The notes beneath the pieces are model-generated. The model saw nothing but the letters and a program-made list of their open reading frames with translations, was not told the origin of the DNA and did no database searches. DNA of 64,000 nt from SpSt-539 sp964549445 (GTDB lineage Bacteria; Planctomycetota; Phycisphaerae; UBA1845; UTPLA1): positions 1 through 64,000 of the forward strand of contig CAZJVS010000002.1 of assembly GCA_964549445.1 (NCBI GenBank), read 5' to 3'. The position numbers were made by a program, and so were the translations under genes. Positions 1-7,311 of this stretch are shown here, one piece after another; positions within the stretch are counted from its first letter, which is position 1, and every line of letters starts with the position of its first letter.

Positions 1-959
1 TCACCGGCCAGGACGGCTCCTATCTCGCCGAGCTGCTCCTCGCCAAGGGCTACGAAGTCCACGGCCTCATCCGCCGCAGCAGTTCCTTCAACACCGCCCG
101 CCTCGACTCAATCTACCAGGACCCGCACGTCCCCCACGCTCGACTTCGACTCCATTACGGCGACCTCGCCGATGCCTCCGGCCTCGCAGCCCTCATCCGA
201 AAAATCGAACCGCACGAAATCTACAACCTCGCCGCCCAAAGCCATGTCCGCGTCAGCTTCGACATCCCCGAATACACCGTCGACGTCGCCGCCCTCGGCA
301 CCGTCCGCATCCTCGAAGCCATCCGCGAAGCCCGCGTGACCTGCCGCTTCTACCAGGCCTCGAGCAGCGAGATGTACGGCAACGCCCCCGCCCCCCAAAA
401 TGAGCAAACACCCTTTCAGCCGCGCAGCCCGTACGCCGCCGCCAAGGCACTCGGTTTTTGGATCGTGCGCAACTACCGCGAGGCCTACGGCCTCTTCGCC
501 TGCAACGGCATCCTCTTCAATCACGAAAGCCCGCGTCGCGGCGAAACCTTCGTCACCCGCAAGATCACCCGCGCCGTCGCCCAGATCGCGGCCGGCAAAC
601 AGCAGAAGCTCTACCTCGGCAATCTCGACGCCCGCCGCGACTGGGGCTACGCCCCCGAGTTCGTCGAAGCGATGTGGCGGATGCTCCAGCACGACCAGCC
701 CGAAGACTTCGTCATCGCCACCGGCCAGACCCACAGCGTTCGCGAATTCCTCGACATCGCATTCACTCACGCCGGCCTCGATTGGAAAAAATACGTCGAA
801 ATCGACCCGCGCTATTACCGCCCCACCGAGGTGGACCTTCTGCAGGGCGATGCGTCGAAGGCCGCCCACATCCTAAATTGGAAACCGAAGACAACCTTCG
901 AACAGCTCGTCAAGCTGATGGTTGACGCGGACCTGGAGTCCGTCCGCACACCGAAGTAA
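1..959 (+). CDS. gmd: GDP-mannose 4,6-dehydratase, 5'-truncated by the window edge
   Basis: NAD(P)-dependent short-chain dehydrogenase of the extended SDR family that converts GDP-mannose to GDP-4-keto-6-deoxymannose for fucose, rhamnose or perosamine-type surface sugars; cytosolic. The reading frame is open from the first bases (codons from position 3) and begins with TGQDGSYLAE, the sequence that immediately follows the family's N-terminal GITG, so only about 10 residues are missing. Further diagnostic stretches are HGLIRRSSSFNT, the NLAAQSHVRVSF block, QASSSEMYG and the catalytic YAAAK (SPYAAAKALG). The C-terminal RYYRPTEVDLLQGD is also typical of the family. The gene ends at a TAA at 957-959. 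Partner sugar genes would lie upstream, outside the window. Identification is secure. Confidence 0.95.
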   Translation, partial: TGQDGSYLAELLLAKGYEVHGLIRRSSSFNTARLDSIYQDPHVPHARLRLHYGDLADASGLAALIRKIEPHEIYNLAAQSHVRVSFDIPEYTVDVAALGTVRILEAIREARVTCRFYQASSSEMYGNAPAPQNEQTPFQPRSPYAAAKALGFWIVRNYREAYGLFACNGILFNHESPRRGETFVTRKITRAVAQIAAGKQQKLYLGNLDARRDWGYAPEFVEAMWRMLQHDQPEDFVIATGQTHSVREFLDIAFTHAGLDWKKYVEIDPRYYRPTEVDLLQGDASKAAHILNWKPKTTFEQLVKLMVDADLESVRTPK

Positions 960-981
960 CTCGCGCGCGCCGGCCCCGGTC

Positions 982-1623
982 CTACTCGCCCCCGCCCGAC
1001 AAGATAGCTTCCCGAAACCGCTCCGCCCCCGGCGCATCAACAATCACGACAACCCCGTCGAAGTCGACCTCGCGCAAGACAGTCGCAAGCGCCGCGCGAT
1101 CGGCCGGCCCCCACGCCCCCGGCTCTTCAATTCGGATCGCCGCCACCCGGTGCGTCAGGATCGACAACGCCACGAGCGACCTCGAATCCGTCAGCGTCAC
1201 TTCACATCCGACCCAAAAGGAGTTAACACCATCGACAAACTCCCGGACGGCATTGGCCGCCCATTCATCGAGCCCGACGCCCAGTCTCACCGCAAGCCGT
1301 ACCCCGCAACGCTCGGCGTCAAAGCGCAATCCGCGAAGACCCTCCAACGCCAGCCGGAGACGTTCATCGAACCGCGCCGCCGATCCCGAAAACTCGAGCG
1401 GTAAGATCAACAGGTCGCTACCCGCCGCGCGCGCCTGCGCGATCCGTCCTCGCCATTCCTGAATCGCCGCGTCTCGTCCCCCCGCCGAAGTCTCGTCCAC
1501 ACCGCTGTCGGTCGCAGCCAGCGCAAACCCCTGCGGGCGGGCCGCTTGAACCGAGCCACTGGTCCCGCCCGCCGTGCCGTCGCCACCTGCTTCGATTGCA
1601 ATTTGAACGCGCAACAATTCCAC
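982..1623 (-). CDS. hypothetical protein, possibly TIM-barrel (xylose isomerase-like)
   Basis: A 213-residue frame starting at GTG, Ala/Arg/Leu-rich. The middle (about residues 68-115) alternates strand-like stretches such as SDLLILPLEF and GVRLAVRLG with long amphipathic helices, and the end has DFDGVVVIVDAPG. This rhythm recalls sugar-phosphate isomerase/AP-endonuclease-2 TIM barrels, but no metal-ligand motif is visible and the protein is shorter than that family's usual 260-290 residues. It lies 63 bp downstream of a small zinc-ribbon gene on the same strand. The start is uncertain because no good ribosome site is seen. The frame may be real but divergent; the fold suggestion is inference only. 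Confidence 0.4.
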   Translation of the reverse strand: MELLRVQIAIEAGGDGTAGGTSGSVQAARPQGFALAATDSGVDETSAGGRDAAIQEWRGRIAQARAAGSDLLILPLEFSGSAARFDERLRLALEGLRGLRFDAERCGVRLAVRLGVGLDEWAANAVREFVDGVNSFWVGCEVTLTDSRSLVALSILTHRVAAIRIEEPGAWGPADRAALATVLREVDFDGVVVIVDAPGAERFREAILSGGGE

Positions 1624-1686
1624 CCTCGGACTTCGTCCGGACCATTGTTACGCGAGTTCGGCTGGATTCAAAAGCCCGGCGTGGAG

Positions 1687-1878
1687 CTACGTCGCCTTCA
1701 AGCGGTCCGGCCGCCCGGGACGGCCGACGGAAACGGGCGGCTTCTGCAACAACCCCGATCCCGCATCGCTGACCCGGTACTTGGCGTGGCACTGCCGGCA
1801 AAGGTAGGTTCCGCCGGCTTCGTAAACCCGGACGATCGTCGGATGCTGACAACGCGGACAGTGGACAAAGATAGGCAT
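1687..1878 (-). CDS. small zinc-ribbon protein
   Basis: A 63-residue protein starting MPIFVHCPRCQH. Two CxxC knuckles (CPRC near residue 7 and CRQC near residue 27) are separated by 16 residues containing TIVRVYEAGGTYL, the pattern of a rubredoxin-knuckle zinc ribbon like those in MJ0042-type or transcription-factor-like small proteins. The sequence then runs HAKYRVSDAG and ends in a basic, Pro-rich tail. I chose the ATG at 1878 rather than upstream codons because the domain begins directly there. Function is unknown; such proteins often bind Zn and act as small regulators or chaperone-like factors. It may be co-transcribed with the hypothetical gene 63 bp downstream. Confidence 0.6.
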   Translation of the reverse strand: MPIFVHCPRCQHPTIVRVYEAGGTYLCRQCHAKYRVSDAGSGLLQKPPVSVGRPGRPDRLKAT

Positions 1879-2024
1879 AGATTCAAACCGATCAAGCTCG
1901 CCGCCTGCCCGCACATCGCCAATCGGACAAACGCAAGCCGCACCCTGTTATTTCGTCCCGGGGCCCAAACTATTTCGCGTCCCAGAAAGCCGCTCTCCAC
2001 GGACCCCAGCCCGTTTTCGCCGGG

Positions 2025-2054
2025 TTGACACACCCCCAAAACCGCGTCTATCAT
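2025..2054 (+). promoter_or_regulatory. candidate sigma70-type promoter of the STAS/RsbW operon
   Basis: TTGACA at 2025-2030, an 18-bp spacer, then TATCAT at 2049-2054 (6/6 and 5/6 matches to consensus). It lies about 50 bp upstream of the first STAS gene's ATG. Found by eye, not tested. Confidence 0.5.
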
Positions 2055-2103
2055 CCGGCTCGGGTTGACGACACCGTTCGCCGCGTCAAAAGGGCGGTTT
2101 ACC

Positions 2104-2463
2104 ATGCCGGAACAGACGACACGGGTGAAAGTGACGAGGCTCGGCACACTTTCACTCGTCCAGTTCGCCGATCGTAAGATCCTCGACGAGCTTGCCATTC
2201 AGGAAATTCAGGACGAGTTGCTGAAACTCGTCAACGAACGCGACGATGGAAATCGCCTCGTTCTCTCCTTCTCCAATGTCGATCACCTTTCCAGCGCCGC
2301 CCTCGGCATGCTGATCACCCTCAACAAGAAGGTGAAAGAGAAAAAAGGCATTCTCAAGCTCAGCGACATCAAGCCGCAGATCTTCGAAGTTTTCAAGATC
2401 ACCCGGCTCAATAAGATGTTCGACATTTACGATACCTTGGAGCAGGCTCGGGCCAGTCTCTAA
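2104..2463 (+). CDS. STAS-domain anti-sigma factor antagonist (SpoIIAA/RsbV type)
   Basis: A 119-residue single STAS domain. Anti-anti-sigma factors of this family bind an RsbW-like kinase and release the sigma factor it holds; phosphorylation of a conserved Ser switches them off. The strand and loop pattern is clear: LGTLSLVQFADRKILDE, then NRLVLSFSNVDHLSSAALGML, where the Ser pair before AALGML occupies the usual phosphorylation loop, then GILKLSDIKPQIFEVFKITRLNKMFDIYDT. The ATG at 2104 is preferred over one at 2065 because the domain starts straight after it. Its TAA is followed at once by the ATG of the kinase gene, so the two are translationally coupled. The pairing strongly supports a partner-switching role. 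Confidence 0.85.
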   Translation: MPEQTTRVKVTRLGTLSLVQFADRKILDELAIQEIQDELLKLVNERDDGNRLVLSFSNVDHLSSAALGMLITLNKKVKEKKGILKLSDIKPQIFEVFKITRLNKMFDIYDTLEQARASL

Positions 2464-2958
2464 ATGAACTCGAGACCGGCCCCAAGACGGCACTCGCCCG
2501 TCGATCCATCGAACGAATCGACTATGCCTTCTGTCCCGATGTTCGATCCAAGCGAGCCGCTCAAGGAGATCGTCGTCCGCAATAACCTTGCGGCCGCCAA
2601 GCTCCCGGAGGAATCCATCCTCCGCGAGGTCGCCGCTGCCGGCTACAACGAAGAAGACGCCTTTGCCATCAAGCTGGCCCTTGAGGAGGCCATGACCAAT
2701 GCGGTCCGCCACGGAAACCGCAACGATCCCGACAAGAAGGTCGTCGTCCGCTATAGCGTCTCGCCGACCCGGACGATCATCGTCGTTCGCGACGAAGGCG
2801 GCGGGTTCGTGCCCGATCGAGTCCCCGACTGCACGCTCCCGGAGAATATCGAGCGCCCCTGCGGCCGCGGCATCATGCTGATGCGGGCCTACATGACCGA
2901 GGTTGCCTACAACGACGACGGAAACGAAGTCGTCATGATAAAGGTCAACCAGCGATGA
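2464..2958 (+). CDS. RsbW/SpoIIAB-like serine-protein kinase (anti-sigma factor)
   Basis: A 164-residue GHKL-type HATPase domain protein. The N box is EEAMTNAVRHGN, the G1 box is DEGGGFVPD and the G2 box is GRGIMLM, matching the anti-sigma-factor serine kinases that sequester a sigma factor and phosphorylate a STAS antagonist. The first 20 or so residues are unstructured and basic, and a second ATG at 2524 is a possible alternative start. The gene directly abuts the upstream STAS gene and overlaps the downstream STAS gene by ATGA (2955-2958), so all three form one translationally coupled unit. No sigma factor gene is adjacent; the target must lie elsewhere or be one of the ECF factors at 31.4 or 40.6 kb, which is speculative. 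Confidence 0.85.
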   Translation: MNSRPAPRRHSPVDPSNESTMPSVPMFDPSEPLKEIVVRNNLAAAKLPEESILREVAAAGYNEEDAFAIKLALEEAMTNAVRHGNRNDPDKKVVVRYSVSPTRTIIVVRDEGGGFVPDRVPDCTLPENIERPCGRGIMLMRAYMTEVAYNDDGNEVVMIKVNQR

Positions 2959-3338
2959 GCGCACGCCAGCACGTTCAGGGCCTCGTTCGGACCGACCGTC
3001 CGCTGACCATTCAGGTCGAGCGGCACGAGCACGCCGCCGTCATCCGGCTCGGCGGCTCCTGCACCATGGAGGTTTCGAGCCAGGTCCGCCACGCCATTGT
3101 CGGTCTCGCCAACGAAGACGTCCGGCTCATCGTCCTCGACCTCAGCGATCTCGACTTCATCGACTCGAATGGCCTCGGCGGAGTCATCGCCGGCCACCTC
3201 AAGCTTCGCCACAACCGAGGCGCTATCCGAATCGTCAATCCAAGCGCCGCCATCTCCGAGCTGCTTCAGGTCACAAAGCTCTCGCAGATTTTCCCCACGT
3301 TCCCGGATCTCCAGTCCGCCTTGGCCCCACTGAAGTAA
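2955..3338 (+). CDS. STAS-domain anti-sigma factor antagonist, second copy
   Basis: A 127-residue STAS domain, distinct in sequence from the one at 2104. The phosphoacceptor loop is the textbook form, LSDLDFIDSNGLGGVIAG, with Ser in DSNGLG, and the C-terminal half KLRHNRGAIRIVNPSAAISELLQVTKLSQIF aligns with SpoIIAA/RsbV. An extra 20 residues precede the domain. It starts in a 4-bp ATGA overlap with the kinase gene. Two different antagonists on either side of one kinase suggest that one may be the constitutive partner and the other signal-responsive, or that one is an adaptor for an upstream sensor. The STAS assignment is firm; the division of labour is inference. Confidence 0.87.
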   Translation: MSARQHVQGLVRTDRPLTIQVERHEHAAVIRLGGSCTMEVSSQVRHAIVGLANEDVRLIVLDLSDLDFIDSNGLGGVIAGHLKLRHNRGAIRIVNPSAAISELLQVTKLSQIFPTFPDLQSALAPLK

Positions 3339-3484
3339 GCGGAACGCCCACCGTTTACACTGCCAAAGTTTGCGCATTCTGCCCCCAAAGCGTCAGAAAC
3401 GCGCAAAACGGGCGACATTCGCTAACCCCGGCCAAAACCCGGCCCGATGTCGACCCCGACAGGGCAATTACGCCCGGTGTGACT

Positions 3485-3513
3485 TTAACCGGGCGCGACC
3501 GATATCATATAAT
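3485..3513 (+). promoter_or_regulatory. candidate promoter of the S41 protease gene
   Basis: TTAACC at 3485-3490, 17 bp, then a perfect TATAAT at 3508-3513. It sits in a locally AT-rich patch within the 298-bp gap 3339-3636 and predicts a leader of roughly 115 nt that contains the hairpin at 3536-3561. Confidence 0.45.
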
Positions 3514-3535
3514 TAGCGGCCGTTGGACGATGGAC

Positions 3536-3561
3536 CCGCGTTGTCGGGCATGCCAACGCGG
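3536..3561 (+). repeat. hairpin in the leader of the S41 protease gene
   Basis: Perfect 8-bp arms CCGCGTTG and CAACGCGG around a 10-nt loop, followed by TTCTTG. It lies between the candidate promoter and the start codon. It could be an attenuator, a leader stability element or the terminator of an upstream transcript; no long T run follows. Confidence 0.35.
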
Positions 3562-3636
3562 TTCTTGCCGGATTTTGACCTGCCACCCCCACTGTGAAGG
3601 TCTATAACCGGTAGATCGGTACCTCTTGGAGGCTAC

Positions 3637-5949
3637 ATGGCGACGTCCATTACCAAGCGACAAGCTCTGATGACATGGCTCCTCATCCTCGCGCCGGCGG
3701 GATTCGTCGTCGCCGAGTCACCGCGTGAGCTTCAGTTCACTTCCGCCGACCAGCGCGCCGCGTGGCAGAAAGGATCCGACCAGGTCCTCGCCGGCGATTT
3801 CTCCTCGGCCGCGCGCACCCTCGCCCGCCTCAAATCGGAGGCGCCGCGAACCGCCGAACTCGACGCCGTCCTGAATTGGATCGATCAGTGCAGCCGACTC
3901 GCCGAAAGCCGCTCTCGACTCCGCGAGAAGATCCTCGAATTCCACTCGCAACGCGCCCAGAAGTACGAAAAGCTCGCCCGCGAACTTGACGCTCGGGGCG
4001 GTCCGACCCGCAAGAATGACGACGACGAAGACAAGAAGCCGGATTCGAAAGACCTGGCTGATAAGAAGGACGATGAGAAGACCTGGAAGGACGCGATGGG
4101 CGAAGTCTTCGCCGCCCTGCAAAACACCGACGACGAAGTCGCCTTCCGCAAGCTTGACTGGGTAACGCGAATCTCCGCCGACGCCGCCCGCGCCGGCTCC
4201 GCGCTCCGCGAAAAGCGTGACTGGAAAGAGGCCTACATCCTCTTCGAGCTGCTCCGCCTCACCTTCCCCGACAACGAAAGCTACAAGCGCGAATCGCGCG
4301 ACTGCCGCCAGCACGCCCACTTCGAAGCGTTCTACACCGCCAAGGGCGAGTGGAAGAACGAGCTGAAGGGCATCGACGGCCGCGTCGTTAAGGAAATCCT
4401 CGGTCGCGCGTCCCACGACTATGTCCGCGAGCTCGACTTCAAGAAACTCACGATTTCTGGCCTCGAAAACGTCAGTCTCCTGGCGCGAACCAGTAAGCTG
4501 GACAAAGTCTTCCCCACGCTCGGAGACAAGGACCTCGTCGGCAACTTCATTGATCGCATCGACCAGCAGCTCGGTCGCGTCCGCGGCCGCAAGCGCTTCG
4601 ACTACAAGGAATCAGCGTCGGTCTTCGATCAAATCCTGAAGATCAACCGCGAGACGATCGCGCTCCCCGAATCCGTCATCATCGACGAATTCATCAGCGG
4701 TATTCTCGAACCGCTCGACGACTTCACCTCGGTCATCTGGCCGTCCGACGTCGCCGAGTTCACCAAGCACACCCGCGGTGAATTCGTGGGAGTCGGCATT
4801 CAAATTCAGAAAGACCTCCCGTCCGGGTTTATTCGCGTCGAGTCGCCGCTCGAGAGCACTCCCGCCTACGACGCCGGCATCGGTCCCGGCGACCTCATCA
4901 CCGCGGTCGACGGCAAGTCGACCAAGGACATCTCCGTCAATGACGCGGTGGACCTCATCACGGGCGAGCCCGGCTCTAAGGTGACCCTCACCGTCCGCGG
5001 CCCCGACGAAAAAGAAAAGCCATACGTTCTCACGAGGAAAAAGGTCAAGATCTGGACCATCGCCGGCGTCACGCGCAACCCCGGCGGCTCCGGCTGGGAC
5101 TTCATGCTCGATTCTCAACGCAAGATCGGCTACGTCCGCATCAACAGCTTCATGGAGCAGACCGTCGATGACCTCCGAGTCGCCCTCGAACAACTCCAGC
5201 GACAGGGCTGCACCGGACTGATCCTCGATCTGCGCTTTAACCCCGGTGGCCTGCTCCGTTCCGCCGTCGAAGTTTCGCAGCTCTTTCTAAACGAAGACGA
5301 GCCGATCGTGATGACCAAGGGTCGCAACGGCAAACCCGACCAGGACATCACCGCCCGCGGCGATGACAAGGGCTTCCGCGGCCTTCCGCTCATCATTCTC
5401 GTAAACGAATCCAGCGCCAGCGCCAGCGAGATCGTCTCCGGCGCGCTGTCCGGCCGAGCCAAAGCCTGCATCGTCGGCAGCCGGACCTACGGTAAGGGCC
5501 TCGTGCAGAATCTGATCCCGATCGACGACGGCGCCGCTTACCTCAAGCTCACGACACAGTATTACTACGTCCCCAACAACGACCGCGAAGTACCCTGGCG
5601 CTGCCTGCATCGCGAGGAAAACGCCAAGACCTGGGGTGTCGATCCCGACGTGCAGGTCAAGGTAGTCCCCTACGAAGCCCGTAAGATCATCAAGCTCCGC
5701 CGCAAAGCCGACGTGATCAAGGGCAAGGGCCGCACCGATCTGCCGAAGGAACCCGAGAAAGTCGCCACGACCCAGGCCAACGATGAAGAGGACTTCGCGC
5801 AGTTTGACGAATACCCGGACACCGACCCGCAGCTGCAGACCGCACTGAACATCATGCGGATCAAGCTGCTCTCCAATCAGCCGTGGGCCCAAGCACCCAA
5901 GGTCGCTGTGCGGGATCCCCTGAAGGACGAAGAGCCCAACCAGCGCTGA
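3637..5949 (+). CDS. S41 family C-terminal processing protease with PDZ domain
   Basis: A 770-residue exported serine protease of the CtpA/Prc family. Residues 10-26 form a hydrophobic signal segment. Residues 33-260 are helical, TPR-like, with an acidic/lysine-rich linker at about 125-150. A PDZ domain spans about 380-455 (GVGIQIQ through SKVTLTVRG), and the S41 core covers about 495-650. The catalytic Ser lies in ESSASASEI (about Ser593) and the Lys in YGKGLVQ (Lys620), and FNPGGLL is conserved. The N-terminal helical domain makes it longer than most bacterial CtpA proteins (about 400-450 residues). The ATG has a good upstream site, TTGGAGG. It stands alone after a promoter at 3485-3513. 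The substrate is unknown; the family trims C-termini of envelope proteins. Confidence 0.92.
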   Translation: MATSITKRQALMTWLLILAPAGFVVAESPRELQFTSADQRAAWQKGSDQVLAGDFSSAARTLARLKSEAPRTAELDAVLNWIDQCSRLAESRSRLREKILEFHSQRAQKYEKLARELDARGGPTRKNDDDEDKKPDSKDLADKKDDEKTWKDAMGEVFAALQNTDDEVAFRKLDWVTRISADAARAGSALREKRDWKEAYILFELLRLTFPDNESYKRESRDCRQHAHFEAFYTAKGEWKNELKGIDGRVVKEILGRASHDYVRELDFKKLTISGLENVSLLARTSKLDKVFPTLGDKDLVGNFIDRIDQQLGRVRGRKRFDYKESASVFDQILKINRETIALPESVIIDEFISGILEPLDDFTSVIWPSDVAEFTKHTRGEFVGVGIQIQKDLPSGFIRVESPLESTPAYDAGIGPGDLITAVDGKSTKDISVNDAVDLITGEPGSKVTLTVRGPDEKEKPYVLTRKKVKIWTIAGVTRNPGGSGWDFMLDSQRKIGYVRINSFMEQTVDDLRVALEQLQRQGCTGLILDLRFNPGGLLRSAVEVSQLFLNEDEPIVMTKGRNGKPDQDITARGDDKGFRGLPLIILVNESSASASEIVSGALSGRAKACIVGSRTYGKGLVQNLIPIDDGAAYLKLTTQYYYVPNNDREVPWRCLHREENAKTWGVDPDVQVKVVPYEARKIIKLRRKADVIKGKGRTDLPKEPEKVATTQANDEEDFAQFDEYPDTDPQLQTALNIMRIKLLSNQPWAQAPKVAVRDPLKDEEPNQR

Positions 5950-6054
5950 CCGAGCTAGCTGTTCTTCGCTGAGCGATCGGCCCTCAATGGTGTCGAGCCG
6001 GCGTTACGCCGCGCCCGCTTTGACCTCTGCGGCCCGATTCGCTTCAATCAGCCG

Positions 6055-7068
6055 ATGTCAACCACGCGCAACACCCGCAACCCCGGCGGCCAGACGACCC
6101 CCTCCGCCGAATTTCTCAATGCCCTCCGGGGCGTCCGGCGACCGTTCGTCGTCGGCCACGTAACGCCCGATGCCGATTCACTGTCGGCCGCGTTCGCGAC
6201 CGCCTCGCTCCTGCGCGACAACGGCGCCGACGCCGCTGTCGTCGTCCCTCGTCGCGCGATTGCCAAGAAACTCCAGTTCCTCGTCGATATCGCCGCGGGC
6301 GTGCCACTGCTTCCAACTCCGCCGCCCGGTGCCGACGCAGCCGTCATCGTCGACACCGCCACGATTAAGCGCGTCAACCTCGACGGCGGCTTCGACACGA
6401 TCGCCGCCCTTGAATCCTTTAATATCGACCACCACATCACCAATCCCGACTACGCCCGCCACAACTGGGTCGATCCCCACGCCAGCAGCACCAGCGAACT
6501 CATCGCCCGCCTTGCCGCCGCCGCCGGCTGGAAGCTCAGCCGTCCCGTCGCCTCGCTCCTCTACGCCGGAATGCACGGCGATACCGCCGGCTTCTCGCTC
6601 CCCAACACCACCGCCGACGCCCTCCACATCGCCGCAGACCTCGTCCGAGCCGGCGCCGACGTCACGCACATCGGCGAACAGCTCTGCCGCTCTCAAGGCC
6701 GGCCCGACTTCGAACTCCTCCGCCGCGTCTACGACCACACACGCCTCACCGACGACGGCCGCATTGCCTACAGCTACATCTCGTATGACGACATCACCGC
6801 CGCCGGTTGCTCCGCCGACGACATCGACGACCAGGTCTCGATCCCCCGCGCCCTTCGCGGCATCCGCATCGCCATGCTCTTCTCCGAAGGCGAGCCCGGC
6901 ATCATCCGCGTCAATCTCCGCGGCGAAGGCAACACCTCCGTCATCGAAATCGCCGAACACTTCGGCGGCGGCGGCCACACCCAATCCGCCGGCGTCCGCC
7001 TCCGCAACAAACCCATGCAACAAGCGATCGACGAAGTTCTCGCCGCCGCGTGCCGTCACATCGCCTGA
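6055..7068 (+). CDS. DHH/DHHA1 phosphoesterase (NrnA-like oligoribonuclease/pAp phosphatase)
   Basis: A 337-residue cytosolic phosphodiesterase. The DHH domain starts with GHVTPDADSLSAAFA (metal-binding Asp pair), then VIVDTA, NIDHHITN (the name-giving DHH motif) and GMHGDTAGFSLPNTT. The C-terminal DHHA1 domain carries FGGGGHTQSAGVRL. This arrangement and length match NrnA-type enzymes, which degrade short RNA to mononucleotides and may dephosphorylate pAp. A cyclic-dinucleotide phosphodiesterase role is also known in the wider family and cannot be excluded. The ATG has no strong ribosome site. It is transcribed like its neighbours but 105 bp from the protease gene, so it may have its own promoter. 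Confidence 0.88.
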   Translation: MSTTRNTRNPGGQTTPSAEFLNALRGVRRPFVVGHVTPDADSLSAAFATASLLRDNGADAAVVVPRRAIAKKLQFLVDIAAGVPLLPTPPPGADAAVIVDTATIKRVNLDGGFDTIAALESFNIDHHITNPDYARHNWVDPHASSTSELIARLAAAAGWKLSRPVASLLYAGMHGDTAGFSLPNTTADALHIAADLVRAGADVTHIGEQLCRSQGRPDFELLRRVYDHTRLTDDGRIAYSYISYDDITAAGCSADDIDDQVSIPRALRGIRIAMLFSEGEPGIIRVNLRGEGNTSVIEIAEHFGGGGHTQSAGVRLRNKPMQQAIDEVLAAACRHIA

Positions 7069-7129
7069 CGCCCCCTTTCGCATAACATATTGCCACAATC
7101 GAACCTTACATCGGCGCCACCCCCGCCGA

Positions 7130-7158
7130 TTGACACCGCACGCCGACGCGTCTAAAGT
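7130..7158 (+). promoter_or_regulatory. candidate promoter upstream of the short ORF and radical SAM gene
   Basis: TTGACA at 7130-7135, a 17-bp spacer, then TAAAGT at 7153-7158. It is placed correctly to start transcription about 23 bp before the short ORF at 7188. Confidence 0.5.
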
Positions 7159-7187
7159 GCCCTCACAAAGAGTCTTGGAGAAAGTCT

Positions 7188-7307
7188 ATGGACGGACGCT
7201 CCATCGCCGGCGGCCTCGGATCGCCGGCCAAACGAGGCGCGGTCGCTCACGAATCTCTCGATCTTGCATCCCGCGGGACGATGAATCCCTATCCGACACA
7301 AGGATGA
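7188..7307 (+). CDS. short ORF (39 codons) leading the radical SAM gene
   Basis: ATG at 7188 preceded by CTTGGAGAAAGTCT, giving a GGAGA ribosome site at good spacing; it ends at a TGA at 7305-7307. The product would be 39 residues, beginning MDGRSIAGGLGSPAKRG and without Cys or an obvious membrane segment. The radical SAM start codon follows after only 4 bp, and the AAGGATGA around the stop doubles as that gene's ribosome site. A strong promoter candidate lies just upstream. This could be a leader peptide controlling the downstream enzyme, a small substrate peptide, or a chance ORF. I do not recognise the sequence. Confidence 0.35.
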   Translation: MDGRSIAGGLGSPAKRGAVAHESLDLASRGTMNPYPTQG

Positions 7308-7311
7308 CCCC

